A DNA stretch of 64,000 bases, from assembly GCF_003429005.1 (NCBI RefSeq), contig NZ_QVQV01000008.1, positions 310,001 through 374,000 of the forward strand, given 5' to 3'. The translations under genes were made by a program, and so were the position numbers. Shown here piece by piece: positions 42,226 to 51,181 of the stretch. How positions within the stretch are numbered: the first letter of the stretch is position 1; every line of letters begins with the position of its first letter. The notes beneath the pieces are model-generated. The model worked only from the letters and a program-made list of their open reading frames with translations. It made no database searches and had not been told where the DNA came from. Origin of the DNA: Paraburkholderia sp. DHOC27 (GTDB lineage Bacteria > Pseudomonadota > Gammaproteobacteria > Burkholderiales > Burkholderiaceae).

Positions 42226-42414
42226 GGGTGCTCCTGAGAGACCCGCAAAGCCAGACGTGCGCAGGGGCACCGCTTTGCAGCGTCTCCGATATCTTTTGTT
42301 ATGGTTGCAGCGTGCTTGCGCGATTCTGCAGGTTCGGGAATGGCGCGCCGGTTCGTGAATTGTTCAGTGACCGGCGCGCCGCATGGTTAGGTGTGCGATA
42401 CGCGGGCAGCCGCC

Positions 42415-43839
42415 TTAGTACTTCATCACCACGAGACGGGTTTGCGTGAATTCCAGCATGCCGTGCTTGCCATCGTCACCGCCGAGGCCCGAGCGTTTCC
42501 AGCCTGCGTGGAAGCCTTGATACGGATCGGCGGGCGTCCGGTTCACATACAGTTCGCCGGCTTCGATGCCGTTAGCGAGCTTCATCGCACTACGGTAGTT
42601 CTCGGTGTACAGCACGGAGGAAAGACCGAACTGATGATCGTTGGCCATCTCCAACGCCTCGTCGAGTGTGCTGTATTTGATGACCGGCATGATCGGGCCG
42701 AAGGTTTCTTCCTGGATGATCTCCATGTCCTGACGGCAATCCGTCAGCAACGTGGCCGGGTAGAAATAGCCCTTGCCGTCAGGCAACACGCCACCCGTCT
42801 CGAGCTTCGCACCGGCCTGAACGGCACGTTCGACCATGGCGTGAATGGACTGACGCGATGCTTCGTTGACGAGCGGTCCCATCAACGCCGGGTTCTCTGC
42901 GCGGTCGCCCGACTTCACGGCGCTCATATGCTGCTTCAGCAGCGCGACGACGCGGTCATGCACGCTTTCATGCACGTAGACGCGTTCGATCGCGGTACAC
43001 AATTGGCCGCAATGCGTGGTCTTGGAGGCCACCAGGTCGCGCGCCGCCTTTTCGAGGTCGGCATCGGCCTCGATGATGGCGGGCGTCTTGCCGCCCAGTT
43101 CGAGCGACGGCTTGGCGATGTTCGCCTTGCAATACTCGAGCACCTTGCGGCCCGCGTTGACGCTGCCCGTCAGCGTGATCATGCCCACTGCGGGATGCGT
43201 GCACACCGCTTCCGCCGTTGCGTGGCTCATGGCCAGAATGTTCACGACACCTGCCGGCAAACCGGCGCGCTCGACCGCTTTGGCGATTTCGAAAGCGGAA
43301 GTAGGTGTGTTGTTGCTGGGCCGTACCACCACCGTGTTGCCCGAAATCAGCGCAGGCGCAACCTTGCGCATGAACGTGTAGACCGGGTAATTGAACGGGA
43401 TGAGGCAGGCCACCACGCCGATCGGCTCGCGATGCAGCACGAGATTTTCGTCGGGGGTGTCGCTCGGAATGACTTCGCCTTCGATACGGCGCGCCCATTC
43501 GGCGTGATAGCGCGTGATCTGGCCTGCGTAGATGGCTTCGTTGGTGGCGTCGGCGACACTCTTGCCCGACTCCAGCGCGAGCGCCGCGCCGATGGCGGGC
43601 GCGCATTCGGTCAGCGCGTCAGCCAGTTTGTGCATGTAGGCCGCGCGTTCGGCGGCGGGCAGCTTGCGCCAGCCCTTCTGCGCGAGCGCGGCAGCGTCGA
43701 CAGCCGCTTTCGCTTCGTCTGCCGAAGCACCCGTGACGTGGCCAATCAAAGCCTCCGTGGCGGGGTTATAGACGGGAATGAGTTCGTCGGTGGCGGGTTC
43801 GACGAACTTGCCGCTCACAAAATTCCGGTCGAGTCGCAT
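42415..43839 (-). CDS. aldA: Aldehyde dehydrogenase, lactaldehyde/glycolaldehyde type
   Basis: A 474-residue NAD-dependent enzyme. Signatures: CLIPFNYPVYTFMRKVAPAL (cofactor site), MITLTGSVNAGRKV, LELGGKTPAIIEADADLEKA with the catalytic glutamate, and TTHCGQLCTAIERVYVHESV with the catalytic cysteine (in GQLC). It ends FTQTRLVVMKY. AAGGA precedes ATG 43839; the frame extends to 43896 without support. The sequence resembles AldA, which oxidises lactaldehyde or glycolaldehyde to the acid. It is the first gene of the operon with the MFS transporter, dehydratase and GMC gene, consistent with the use of an aldehyde formed in sugar-acid or diol breakdown. The substrate is inferred. Confidence 0.92.
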   Translation of the reverse strand: MRLDRNFVSGKFVEPATDELIPVYNPATEALIGHVTGASADEAKAAVDAAALAQKGWRKLPAAERAAYMHKLADALTECAPAIGAALALESGKSVADATNEAIYAGQITRYHAEWARRIEGEVIPSDTPDENLVLHREPIGVVACLIPFNYPVYTFMRKVAPALISGNTVVVRPSNNTPTSAFEIAKAVERAGLPAGVVNILAMSHATAEAVCTHPAVGMITLTGSVNAGRKVLEYCKANIAKPSLELGGKTPAIIEADADLEKAARDLVASKTTHCGQLCTAIERVYVHESVHDRVVALLKQHMSAVKSGDRAENPALMGPLVNEASRQSIHAMVERAVQAGAKLETGGVLPDGKGYFYPATLLTDCRQDMEIIQEETFGPIMPVIKYSTLDEALEMANDHQFGLSSVLYTENYRSAMKLANGIEAGELYVNRTPADPYQGFHAGWKRSGLGGDDGKHGMLEFTQTRLVVMKY

Positions 43840-44071
43840 AGTCCTTACCTGGTGGCATCGTGCGAAAAACGCATTGCCGGCAGCTATGGGCTCCATGCCA
43901 CCGGTGCATGAGGCAGGATTCTTCTCCGGGTCACGAGGGGCGACAAGCGACTAATTTTGGGATCAAACATTCAAAAAACTCATGTTCGACACCCTGAGAT
44001 GGGGACGAAACGCGGACGCCTGCGCCTGCTCGCCTTCAACGCACGGCCATCCATTCACGCACGGTCGTGCT

Positions 44072-44329
44072 TTAGCAGGACTCGTTGCCCCGCAGGGCCG
44101 GCGCGTGACTCTCGAGCAGGGCCTGCAATTCGCGCATGTCCGGCCGCGTACCCCAGTTGCGCGCTCCCGCCACGGAGGCAATGGCAATCCACGAGTTGGG
44201 CGGAAACCACTCCCGGACAATCGTGCTTCCCTGCAGGATGCGCAAGCGGCCAGTCTGCTCGCAATAGTCAGCGCATAGCTCCGTGCCGTTGTACTGCGCG
44301 GTCACGAGAAGGGGACGCGTTCGCTGCAT
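44072..44329 (-). CDS. Small hypothetical protein (85 aa)
   Basis: ATG at 44329 with GGGAGAA upstream. The product starts MQRTRPLLVTAQYNGTELCA and contains TGRLRILQGSTIVREWFPPN and SWIAIASVAGARNWGTRPDM. The visible pattern is a run of short strands, likely a small beta-rich protein. There are three cysteines (two close together near residue 19, one near the end) and no signal peptide. The open frame extends upstream to 44518 without a ribosome site. It lies between the aldA operon and the next small exported gene. I recognise no family. Confidence 0.6.
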   Translation of the reverse strand: MQRTRPLLVTAQYNGTELCADYCEQTGRLRILQGSTIVREWFPPNSWIAIASVAGARNWGTRPDMRELQALLESHAPALRGNESC

Positions 44330-44681
44330 TGGGTTCTCCCGCAAGATTGGGCTCGCCACGCGCAGCGCAACGGTTAGCCCAGCGGCGCGGCCGCGGCGCG
44401 TGAGGCGCTGCCAGCCGGCAAGGACGGAGGCACGACAGCGCATGAGGCGCGCGAAGGCATCGCGGCCGGGTGCTGTCAGTGAAACAGCCAGTGACGGGAG
44501 TCTATGGACGGTTCTCATTTACAGGTGATACGGGCATGCGAGATTGGTAACCTGCCGTTACCGTGCCGTTCGCTGCACGGAGCCTAAAGTGCTTCTGGCG
44601 CGCGTTGCATCCGCTTGCGCAAAGACCTCGTATATGAAGGTGAGGCGGCGCAATCATGCGGCGCGTTAAGGGAGAATCGAA
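44330..44681. other. Divergent intergenic region
   Basis: A 352-bp region between two divergent small genes. It has one small inverted repeat, GGTAAC-ctgcc-GTTACC, at 44546-44562, about 120 bp upstream of the plus-strand gene. No gene was recognised. Confidence 0.4.
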
Positions 44682-44957
44682 ATGAACAAGGCAATGCTGG
44701 GCGTCGTGGCGACGGGGGTGGCTGTGGTGTCGTTCTGTATGTCGAGTGCAACGTTTGCGCAAGCAGGCGGTGGCCAGGGCGGCGACGCTCACGGTGCGGC
44801 AACGGCCGGTATGACCTATCACGGCGACCCGATCGACAGCCCGTGGACCACCAAACCCGCTGGCTGGAGCAAGGACGACAGCGCGCCGAGCGCACCTCCC
44901 GCCACGGCCATGTCGACGGACGACGCTACGCATAACAAGCAGCCGGATACGCAGTAA
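44682..44957 (+). CDS. Small exported hypothetical protein (91 aa)
   Basis: ATG at 44682 with GGGAGA about 7 nt upstream. Signal peptide MNKAMLGVVATGVAVVSFCM with cleavage probably after TFA. The mature part of about 65 residues is Gly/Ala/Asp/Thr-rich and contains TYHGDPIDSPWTTKPAGWSK and a disordered tail ending KQPDTQ. A cysteine lies in the signal region (SFCMSS) but the context does not make a good lipobox. No family recognised; a periplasmic location is inferred. Confidence 0.65.
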   Translation: MNKAMLGVVATGVAVVSFCMSSATFAQAGGGQGGDAHGAATAGMTYHGDPIDSPWTTKPAGWSKDDSAPSAPPATAMSTDDATHNKQPDTQ

Positions 44958-45190
44958 CCTGAAACTGGTTGAGCTTCCAGATGGCAACGCGCGCTCTGCT
45001 GAACGGCTCGATAACGCAGTCGCAAGGCGGGCGCGTGGTGAGAATGAGGGAAGTGTGACGGCCGCCTTCGCAGCATGACGCTGCGGGCGGCCGTGCTTTT
45101 GCGTGCGAGAGACACGCGGGGCGGATGGCGCCTGCCACGCGTGACCTGGCTGCATGAGAGGCTGCGCAACGCGCTGCACGGAATCGCCCA

Positions 45191-47578
45191 TTACTTGCCT
45201 GCCACGGCCACGCGCTGGAACGTCGGCGCGGGTTCGAGATCCTGCGGCGGCTGTGGCCTGCACAGGAAGAAGCCTTGCACGAAGTCGCATTTCACGCCGC
45301 GCAGAATATCCAGTTGCTGCTGCTCTTCGACACCTTCCGCCACGACCTTGATGCCCAGCCTGCGCGACAGGTCGATGATGCCTTCGACGATGGTCTGGGT
45401 TGCCGAGTCGCTGACCAGTTTCGACGTGAACGCCCGGTCGATCTTCAAGGTATCCGGTGCGAAATCGGCCAGATATTTGAGCGTCGAATAGCCGGTGCCG
45501 AAATCGTCGATGGCGATACGCACACCCAGGGCCTTGAGCGCTGCGATGATCTTTTGCGCGTGATACGGGTTCTCCATCAAGGCCGTTTCCGTCAACTCGA
45601 TTTCGAGTCTCGCCGCCGGTACACCGTACTTCTTGAGCGCCTGCTCGACCGCCCATACGATGCCATCACCGCGCAACTGCCGCGCCGATACGTTCACCGA
45701 CATGCCGAGTTCACTCGCTCCATGACGGCGCCACTCGGCCAGTTGCCCGAGCGCACTGTTCAACACCCACGCGCCGACGTCCGCAATAAAGCCGGTCTCC
45801 TCGAGAATGGGCACGAACACGCCCGGCGGAATCAAGCCGCGGCGCGGGTGATTCCATCGCACCAGCGCCTCGGTGCTATGCACGGAGAGCGTACGCGGCT
45901 CGTGAATGGTCTGGTAGTGCAGCAGAAACTGATCCGTGGCGAGCGCTTCCGGCACGTCGCGTTCCAGTTCGAAATGGTCGATGGTGTCCGCCGCTTCCTT
46001 GCCCGCAAACATGAAGCAATTGCGACCGGCCTTTTTCGCGGCATACATCGCCACGTCGGCGCTCGTCAGCAACGCCTCGTGACAGGTGCCGTGTTCCGGA
46101 AAAATCGAAATGCCAATGGACGCCGTGACGAACGCACCCGCACCGTCGTCGCGACCACTGCGCGAGAGTTCGCGCAATAGCACGTGGGCCTGGGCTTCGA
46201 GTCCCTCTTTGTCCGCGATGCTGCCAATCAGAATCGCAAACTCGTCCCCGCCGAGACGCGCAACGTAGGCATCCGCAGGCAACGTACCCTTGATGACATC
46301 GCCGAGGCCTTTGAGCAGGCGATCGGCCGCCACGTGTCCCAGGGTGTCGTTCAATACCTTGAAGCGGTCGAGGTCGACGAACATCAGCCCGAACTCGTCG
46401 CCCGAGGTGCAGCGCGTCTCGATCTCGCGAAACAGCGCCGCGCGGTTGGCGAGACCCGTCAGCGAATCGGTGAATGCCAGCTTGTCGAGCGTGGCGATGC
46501 GTTCGTGCTCGGCGGTGACATCTTCAGTTGTGCCAATGATGCGTGCAACCTCGCCATTGCTGCCGCGCACCGGATAAGCCGTGCTGCGCAACCAGCGCAC
46601 GGCGCCGTCCGGCCGCCGGATGCGATATTGCGCGCGGCCGTCGCTCGTCTCGCGCACGATGCGCTGCATCTCCTTGCGCAGCGACTCGCGATCCTCGTCG
46701 AGCACCAGGTCGATCCACGCCAACGGATTGTGCTGCAGGACCTCGGCTTCGATGCCGAACACGCGGGCCGATCCCGCGCTCACGTAATGAAAGTGCTCGA
46801 AATCCGCGCTATAGGAAGCGAACACGAGCGGCATGTGGGCTTCCATCTCCGACATCAGCTCGTTTTTGGCCTGCAATTGCGCGAGCAGATCGGTCTGGCC
46901 CGTTACGTCGAGCGACGCGCCCACGATGGCGACCACGCGGCCCGTATGATCCTTGATCGGCGTGAGACGCGTGTCCCACCACTTGGCGCGGCCGGTCGTG
47001 GTGGCCGCGAGTCCGCGAAACGCCGTCCGCCGTCCTGCGATTGCGCCGGCAAACGCGGTGGATGCCGCCACGCTGTCTTCGCCCTTCCAGAAGCCGAGCC
47101 AGTCGACACCGGTGAGCTGGCCCGGCGAGTCCGCTTCCATCAGATGCGCGCCGTACTCGGAGATGCGCAGCATGCGTCCATCGAGGCCGATCAGCTTCAT
47201 GCATTCGCGGTTGGAGTCGAGTAGCGCCGCAGCGAGCGCCGCCGCTGCCGACTGCTCGGCGCGCTCTGCCGCGAGCAGTCGATACACCAATCCGGCGCAC
47301 ACGGCTGCCGCAGTCACGCCCGCGACGGCCTGCATACCGGGCGGCACGCGTTCCAGCCAGCTTACGTATGACGCCGTGCAAAGAAGCAGCGCGGCGCCAC
47401 CGGCGCCCGCCAGCATGGCGATCAGCGCGTTGGCTGCGCCAATCTGCTGATAGCGCTGGTACCAGGTGAAGAAAAAAGACAGGAACAACTGATTCTGAGC
47501 GGTTCCGCCGGCGTCGCTTGCGGCGCGGCTGTAGACACCGCGCTCAATCATGGAAGTGGAAGCGAACGACGTTTTCAA
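45191..47578 (-). CDS. Membrane-anchored PAS-GGDEF-EAL cyclic di-GMP protein
   Basis: A 795-residue protein. Two membrane helices at about residues 47-70 and 79-101 come first. Then two PAS-like domains follow (about 110-230 and 245-365; the second ends DVTAEHERIATL). The GGDEF domain (about 370-530) has DSLTGLANRAALF, FVDLDRFKVLNDTLGH and an intact active site in RLGGDEFAIL. The EAL domain (about 540-785) has TEALVRWNHPRRGLI, LELTETAL-type NELT residues, and AIDDFGTGYSTLKYL, so phosphodiesterase activity looks possible. Both catalytic motifs appear complete. The start is uncertain: TTG 47578 has CAGG 8 nt upstream, ATG 47551 has none. It stands alone, with no partner gene. Confidence 0.92.
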   Translation of the reverse strand: MKTSFASTSMIERGVYSRAASDAGGTAQNQLFLSFFFTWYQRYQQIGAANALIAMLAGAGGAALLLCTASYVSWLERVPPGMQAVAGVTAAAVCAGLVYRLLAAERAEQSAAAALAAALLDSNRECMKLIGLDGRMLRISEYGAHLMEADSPGQLTGVDWLGFWKGEDSVAASTAFAGAIAGRRTAFRGLAATTTGRAKWWDTRLTPIKDHTGRVVAIVGASLDVTGQTDLLAQLQAKNELMSEMEAHMPLVFASYSADFEHFHYVSAGSARVFGIEAEVLQHNPLAWIDLVLDEDRESLRKEMQRIVRETSDGRAQYRIRRPDGAVRWLRSTAYPVRGSNGEVARIIGTTEDVTAEHERIATLDKLAFTDSLTGLANRAALFREIETRCTSGDEFGLMFVDLDRFKVLNDTLGHVAADRLLKGLGDVIKGTLPADAYVARLGGDEFAILIGSIADKEGLEAQAHVLLRELSRSGRDDGAGAFVTASIGISIFPEHGTCHEALLTSADVAMYAAKKAGRNCFMFAGKEAADTIDHFELERDVPEALATDQFLLHYQTIHEPRTLSVHSTEALVRWNHPRRGLIPPGVFVPILEETGFIADVGAWVLNSALGQLAEWRRHGASELGMSVNVSARQLRGDGIVWAVEQALKKYGVPAARLEIELTETALMENPYHAQKIIAALKALGVRIAIDDFGTGYSTLKYLADFAPDTLKIDRAFTSKLVSDSATQTIVEGIIDLSRRLGIKVVAEGVEEQQQLDILRGVKCDFVQGFFLCRPQPPQDLEPAPTFQRVAVAGK

Positions 47579-48053
47579 TTTGATGCCTGCTCGTTGACTA
47601 ACGGGTCTCTGTTTTGCGTCGCGAATGGCTGTGCCTCGCGGCTCTCTCAGAGTGAGTTAACGGCACGACAGGGTGGAAATTGAGCAGGGGGAAACAGGGA
47701 GTGTGTGCGGAAAATGCGTGGTTTATGCGGTGATGTTTGCTCTGATGTTTGCGCTGGCGACGCGCGGCGATTTGAACGCAAAGCGCGAGGTATTCAACTG
47801 AAAATGGTGCGAATTACCGATTCCAATATTGCCCGGTAATTCGTGCCTGCTGTTTTTTCAGGCTGCGCCCGCTAATCAAACGGCGTGAAATTCACGCTGC
47901 GGATGGATTAGGTGTTTACGCGTAGAACGAGGGAATTTCACGTGAGACGCGCGATCAAGGCGTTGTTCAAATGAAACACGCGTTATCGCGATTCGGTGTA
48001 GCGAATTGGCTTGGCAATTCACACGACATGGCGCGGTGCGCGGCGGTGACGGA
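47579..48053. other. Intergenic region with an AT-rich inverted repeat
   Basis: This 475-bp stretch lies upstream of the GGDEF-EAL gene. GAATTACCG (47811-47819) and CGGTAATTC (47834-47842) form a perfect inverted repeat with a 14-bp centre, extended by one more pair on each side. It may be an operator. No gene was recognised. Confidence 0.45.
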
Positions 48054-48314
48054 CTACAGCTCGGGATTGGCCAGATCGGCCGCAACGATGTGCTCGCCGT
48101 AGACCTGCGCGGCCGCCAGCGCTTCGACCTTGCTTGGAAACGGGCCGAACTCCGGCGCGCCATCGAAGGGGAAAAGTTGCCGGCCGTCGGTGGTGCGGAT
48201 CACGCTCAACGTGCCGTAGAAGCGCCGGTAGCCGGCGAGTTTCGAACCCGCTTTGACCTCGAAATCGCTTTCGGTTTTGGCCGGGACGCTGGGAATAAAG
48301 GCGGTCTTGCTCAT
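48054..48314 (-). CDS. Small hypothetical protein, DUF6723-like (86 aa)
   Basis: Starts MSKTAFIPSVPAKTESDFEV at ATG 48314. The middle reads GYRRFYGTLSVIRTTDGRQL followed by FPFDGAPEFGPFPSKVEALA, and it ends AADLANPEL. This resembles a Burkholderiales family that I remember as DUF6723, in which a short beta sheet is followed by a helix; I could not check it. The open frame extends to 48452 without support. No signal or membrane segment. Function unknown. It precedes the 102-residue gene's 3' end by 116 bp on the same strand. Confidence 0.65.
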   Translation of the reverse strand: MSKTAFIPSVPAKTESDFEVKAGSKLAGYRRFYGTLSVIRTTDGRQLFPFDGAPEFGPFPSKVEALAAAQVYGEHIVAADLANPEL

Positions 48315-48430
48315 GCTTGCAACAATAAAAAAATGGAACACATGCCAGCCGGGCCCGCTGAAAGCGGCGAGCCGGGCGAACGGGGCGCGAGCCACGCCCA
48401 CCGGGGCCCGGGCCCGCGGCGTGAACAGCG

Positions 48431-48739
48431 TCAGTAGGCTTCCCGGTGCCACGGGCCCCAGGCTGCATCTGCGCTGGCTTTGAAACGAGTATAGGTGGCG
48501 CTGTGGCCGGTGGGTGTGTCCGACGTATCGCCGCGTGGTTTTACGTCAGTGGTATGCAGCGCGAACGCCTGGCGCTCCTCGGTGTCGACCGTGACCCGTC
48601 CGATCGGATCCAGCGCGGCGCCGGGTTCCTGCCCTGCCTTGTCTTGCGAAGCCTCGGCCGGCGTGGACTCCAGCAGCGTGAGGTAAGGGGTCAGACGGCC
48701 CCAGAACGCGTTCAACTCTTCCTGCAGATAGTGTGTCAT
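48431..48739 (-). CDS. Small hypothetical protein (102 aa)
   Basis: ATG at 48739 with AGGAAA upstream. The product starts MTHYLQEELNAFWGRLTPYL, a probable amphipathic helix, followed by a polar stretch (ESTPAEASQDKAGQEPGAAL), a short strand-like part (IGRVTVDTEERQAFALHTTD) and an end with two tryptophans (DAAWGPWHREAY). No cysteine, signal or membrane segment. It is divergent from the first cold-shock gene, 214 bp away. I recognise no family. Confidence 0.6.
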   Translation of the reverse strand: MTHYLQEELNAFWGRLTPYLTLLESTPAEASQDKAGQEPGAALDPIGRVTVDTEERQAFALHTTDVKPRGDTSDTPTGHSATYTRFKASADAAWGPWHREAY

Positions 48740-48882
48740 GTATTTCCTGGGAGAGTGTGGATCGCAGTTTACCCTACCCGCGCATTACATTTGTTTGACA
48801 TATTCTCGCTAATACGTCTGCGCGCATACTCAAATGAAACATGATGATTGGCGAATTTGATATCAGCGTGGTACAAAGTCAT

Positions 48883-48909
48883 TCTTCGCGTTCGGTCGCG
48901 GGGCGAAGA
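48883..48909 (+). promoter_or_regulatory. Hairpin in the leader of the first cold-shock gene
   Basis: TCTTCGC (48883-48889) pairs with GCGAAGA (48903-48909) around a 13-nt loop, about 45 nt upstream of the start codon. Cold-shock mRNAs often have structured leaders that change with temperature; here this is inference from position. Confidence 0.4.
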
Positions 48910-48953
48910 CGCGGCAAACGTGAACGCGACATTTAATTTGAATGGGTTAAAAA

Positions 48954-49157
48954 ATGGCAACCGGTATTGTGAAGTGGTTCAATGATGCAAAGGGTTTTGG
49001 TTTCATCACGCCGGATGGCGGCGGCGAAGACCTGTTTGCACATTTCTCGGAAGTGCAAGGTAGCGGCTTCAAGTCGCTGCAAGAAAACCAGAAGGTCAGC
49101 TTCGAAGTGAAGCAGGGTCCGAAGGGTAAGCAAGCGGCCAACATCACGCCGCTGTAA
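48954..49157 (+). CDS. cspA: Cold-shock protein, CspA family (first copy)
   Basis: A 67-residue single-stranded nucleic-acid-binding protein of the CspA family, starting MATGIVKWFNDAKGFGFITP. It carries RNP1 (KGFGFI) and RNP2 (LFAHFS, in place of the commoner VFVHFS) and the usual C-terminal KQAANITPL. It differs from the second copy at 58.0 kb by only one residue (Ile5 here, Thr5 there). The ribosome site in front of the ATG is poor (GGGTTAAAAA), which fits regulation by leader structure. A terminator follows. The role is RNA chaperoning in cold or growth transitions. Confidence 0.96.
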   Translation: MATGIVKWFNDAKGFGFITPDGGGEDLFAHFSEVQGSGFKSLQENQKVSFEVKQGPKGKQAANITPL

Positions 49158-49185
49158 TAGCGCTGGAACTCTGTTCCCCTGCTAG

Positions 49186-49216
49186 GAAAGGCCCGCGTGA
49201 GCGGGCCTTTTGCTTT
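49186..49216 (+). terminator. Rho-independent terminator of the first cold-shock gene
   Basis: GGCCCGC (49190-49196) pairs with GCGGGCC (49201-49207) around GTGA, followed by TTTTGCTTT. It lies 32 bp past the stop. Confidence 0.88.
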
Positions 49217-49312
49217 GGTGCGGGGATTTTCGTGGCGCACCAGGGGGTGGCTTTGCGGCGTTTGTGCGCGCTCGCTTGTTCATGCGGTTTCTCATACCGC
49301 CGTGGCTCACGC

Positions 49313-50023
49313 TCAAAGCTCGTGCAGCGAAGTCTGCATCCAGTCGTGCACGGTACGGCTCAACTCCTGCTGCGACGCCCCTTGCGATGCGAAGGCAGGA
49401 CCGACCACCACGCGGATGCGCCCCCGGTGGACCGGCCATCCTTTTGCCGGCCACACCCGTCCCGCGTTATGGACGACCGGCACCACCGGCGCCCCGGTCG
49501 CGCAGGCGAGCCGGATGCCGCCCGAAGTGAGGCGCAGCGGTGCGTCGTGTGCCACGCGTGTGCCCTCCGGAAAAATCACCACCACATCTCCTTTCGCCAG
49601 ACGCTCGGCACATTCCTGCGTCACGGCCTGATGCGCCTGACGCGGTGAACCGCGGTTGAGGCTCACCATGTCGAGGCCGCGCAGCACCCAGCCAAAAAAC
49701 GGCACGCGCAGCAGATCCTCCTTGAACACGAAGCTGATACGACGCGGAAACAGCGCCATAAACGCCAGCGTTTCCCAGGTGGATTCGTGACGGCACAGGA
49801 TGATCGACGGACCCGGCGGAAGATGTTCGAGCCCCTCCACCGAACAATCGACGCCAGGCAGCCAGCGCATCCATGCAACCATTGCACGGCACCACTGCGC
49901 CGCCAACCAGTAGCGGCCGCTACGTCCCACGAACGGAAACAGCAGCAGGATCACTGCGGACCACACCATGCCACTGCCGAGCAGGCAGACGATGAAGAGC
50001 CATTTGATGAAGTTGGAACGCAT
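49313..50023 (-). CDS. plsC: 1-acyl-sn-glycerol-3-phosphate acyltransferase family protein (PlsC)
   Basis: A 236-residue inner-membrane enzyme that adds the second acyl chain in phosphatidic acid synthesis. An N-terminal hydrophobic helix (FIKWLFIVCLLGSGMVWSAV) anchors it. The catalytic motif is ILCRHESTWETLAFM, an H-x4-E form of the usual H-x4-D, which I remember from other Burkholderiales. Further blocks are FVFKEDLLRVPFFGW and VVIFPEGTRVAHDAP (the FPEGTR block) and GAPVVPVVHNAG. I chose ATG 50023 (MRSNFIKWL); the frame extends to 50287 but that part has low complexity and no support. It is convergent with the cold-shock gene. Copies elsewhere in the genome are likely. Confidence 0.9.
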   Translation of the reverse strand: MRSNFIKWLFIVCLLGSGMVWSAVILLLFPFVGRSGRYWLAAQWCRAMVAWMRWLPGVDCSVEGLEHLPPGPSIILCRHESTWETLAFMALFPRRISFVFKEDLLRVPFFGWVLRGLDMVSLNRGSPRQAHQAVTQECAERLAKGDVVVIFPEGTRVAHDAPLRLTSGGIRLACATGAPVVPVVHNAGRVWPAKGWPVHRGRIRVVVGPAFASQGASQQELSRTVHDWMQTSLHEL

Positions 50024-50424
50024 GCTGGGCCGAAACGTAAAGGGATCAAAGCGGAATCGCGGCGAGAACTGCAGCGAGAACCAAAGCGGAAACGCGAAGA
50101 CTGCCGGGTCTGGAGCGTGACGGTCTGAACGAGCACAACCGCCGCGTGGTCGAGTCTGACACAAATAAAACCCGCGCAGACGGCAAATGCATGGACTAGC
50201 TGCCGCGCCCGTGTTTTTTATCCGCTGCTCTAGCGTCAATTGTGGCTGCGCTGACCTCACACAGCGTGCTTCCACGCGCGCGTCCAATTAAATATCTCTT
50301 CACTTTCCTGCTCGCGTTGCGATAGGCCCACCTCTCTATTCTGCTTCTACCGAGACGCGCATCGCACCTTGCGATACAGCCCGGAACGCACTCTGCACCC
50401 ACTCTTCACGCAACAGGAGCATTC
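50024..50424. other. Divergent intergenic region
   Basis: This 401-bp region lies between plsC and the first DUF4148 gene of this group. It should hold both promoters. No clear boxes, repeats or genes were seen. Confidence 0.4.
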
Positions 50425-50691
50425 ATGAAAGCCATCCATATCGCCGCTCTGTTCGGCATGCTCGCAACCGGCACCGCTTTCGCGCAAAGCAATCCCGCCA
50501 CACCGACCAACGCGGCCACGAATGTCGCCATGACGAGCGCAGCGCCGCAGACCGGCGCAGGTACGTGGGTACCGCCGTACGGCCAGGCCATTGCGCCCAA
50601 GACCCGCGCGCAGGTCTACGGCGAACTGGTGCAGGCCGAGAAAGACGGCCAGCTCGCCTATCTCGACAGCACGATTTACGCGCACTCCTAA
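50425..50691 (+). CDS. DUF4148 family exported protein (88 aa)
   Basis: ATG at 50425 with CAGGAG about 6 nt upstream. Signal peptide MKAIHIAALFGMLATGTAFA, cleavage after AFA. The mature part is an Ala/Thr/Asn-rich linker, a W-x-P-P segment (GTWVPPYGQ) and the core APKTRAQVYGELVQAEKDGQ, followed by LAYLDSTIYAHS at the end. It lacks the cysteine-containing C-terminal motif found in the DUF4148 proteins at 30-31 kb. It is close to the next gene in sequence (same W-x-P-P, same core, same TIYAH ending) and 177 bp from it, so the two are tandem duplicates. Function unknown. Confidence 0.85.
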   Translation: MKAIHIAALFGMLATGTAFAQSNPATPTNAATNVAMTSAAPQTGAGTWVPPYGQAIAPKTRAQVYGELVQAEKDGQLAYLDSTIYAHS

Positions 50692-50868
50692 GTATATTTC
50701 CGCGCTCGGCGCAGTTGAAAGACGGCACCTGCCGCCGTTGACTCGCCGGATGTCGGACGGATTCTCGCAGCGCAAGACGTAGCTGGTTCGCCGCTATCTC
50801 TTGCGCTGCGTCACGCCCGGTCCCAATTACGTCAATGCGCTCAACTCCCTTTCACCGAGGAATTCGCC

Positions 50869-51126
50869 ATGAAGATCATCATGCTCGCAGCACTCGTCAG
50901 CCTTGCCGCCACCACCGGCACGGCATTCGCACAATCGGCGCCGGCGTCGAACAATGCGCAGGTCGCCCAAGCCGCTGGTACGGCTGACCAGAACGGTCAA
51001 TGGGTGCCCCCGGATGCCCAGCCGCTTGCCGGCAAGACTCGCGCCCAGGTGTATCAGGAACTGGTGCAATCGGAACAGGACGGTCAACTGGCCTATCTGA
51101 ACCGCACGATCTACGCGCACCACTGA
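50869..51126 (+). CDS. DUF4148 family exported protein (85 aa), tandem paralogue
   Basis: ATG at 50869 with GAGGAA upstream. Signal MKIIMLAALVSLAATTGTAF, then a variable linker, GQWVPPDAQPLAGKTRAQVY and ELVQSEQDGQLAYLNRTIYA up to the end HH. Comparison with the preceding gene shows signal peptide and linker diverged but the segment from W-x-P-P to TIYAH conserved, so this C-terminal half of about 45 residues is the functional unit. It is followed after 55 bp by a 52-codon lipoprotein gene that carries the C-V-G-P cysteine motif. This arrangement supports joint action of the two modules. Confidence 0.87.
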   Translation: MKIIMLAALVSLAATTGTAFAQSAPASNNAQVAQAAGTADQNGQWVPPDAQPLAGKTRAQVYQELVQSEQDGQLAYLNRTIYAHH

Positions 51127-51181
51127 TGCACTCCACCCATGCACCTAACCACGCGCGCGCCTTGCCGTGCCAATTGAAATC

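Noticed and set aside
39877..42237. Plus-strand open frame of 786 codons opposite the dehydratase and MFS genes
   Set aside because: It is rich in His/Arg/Gln, has no known domain and is antisense to clear gene families. Long antisense frames are expected at this GC content.
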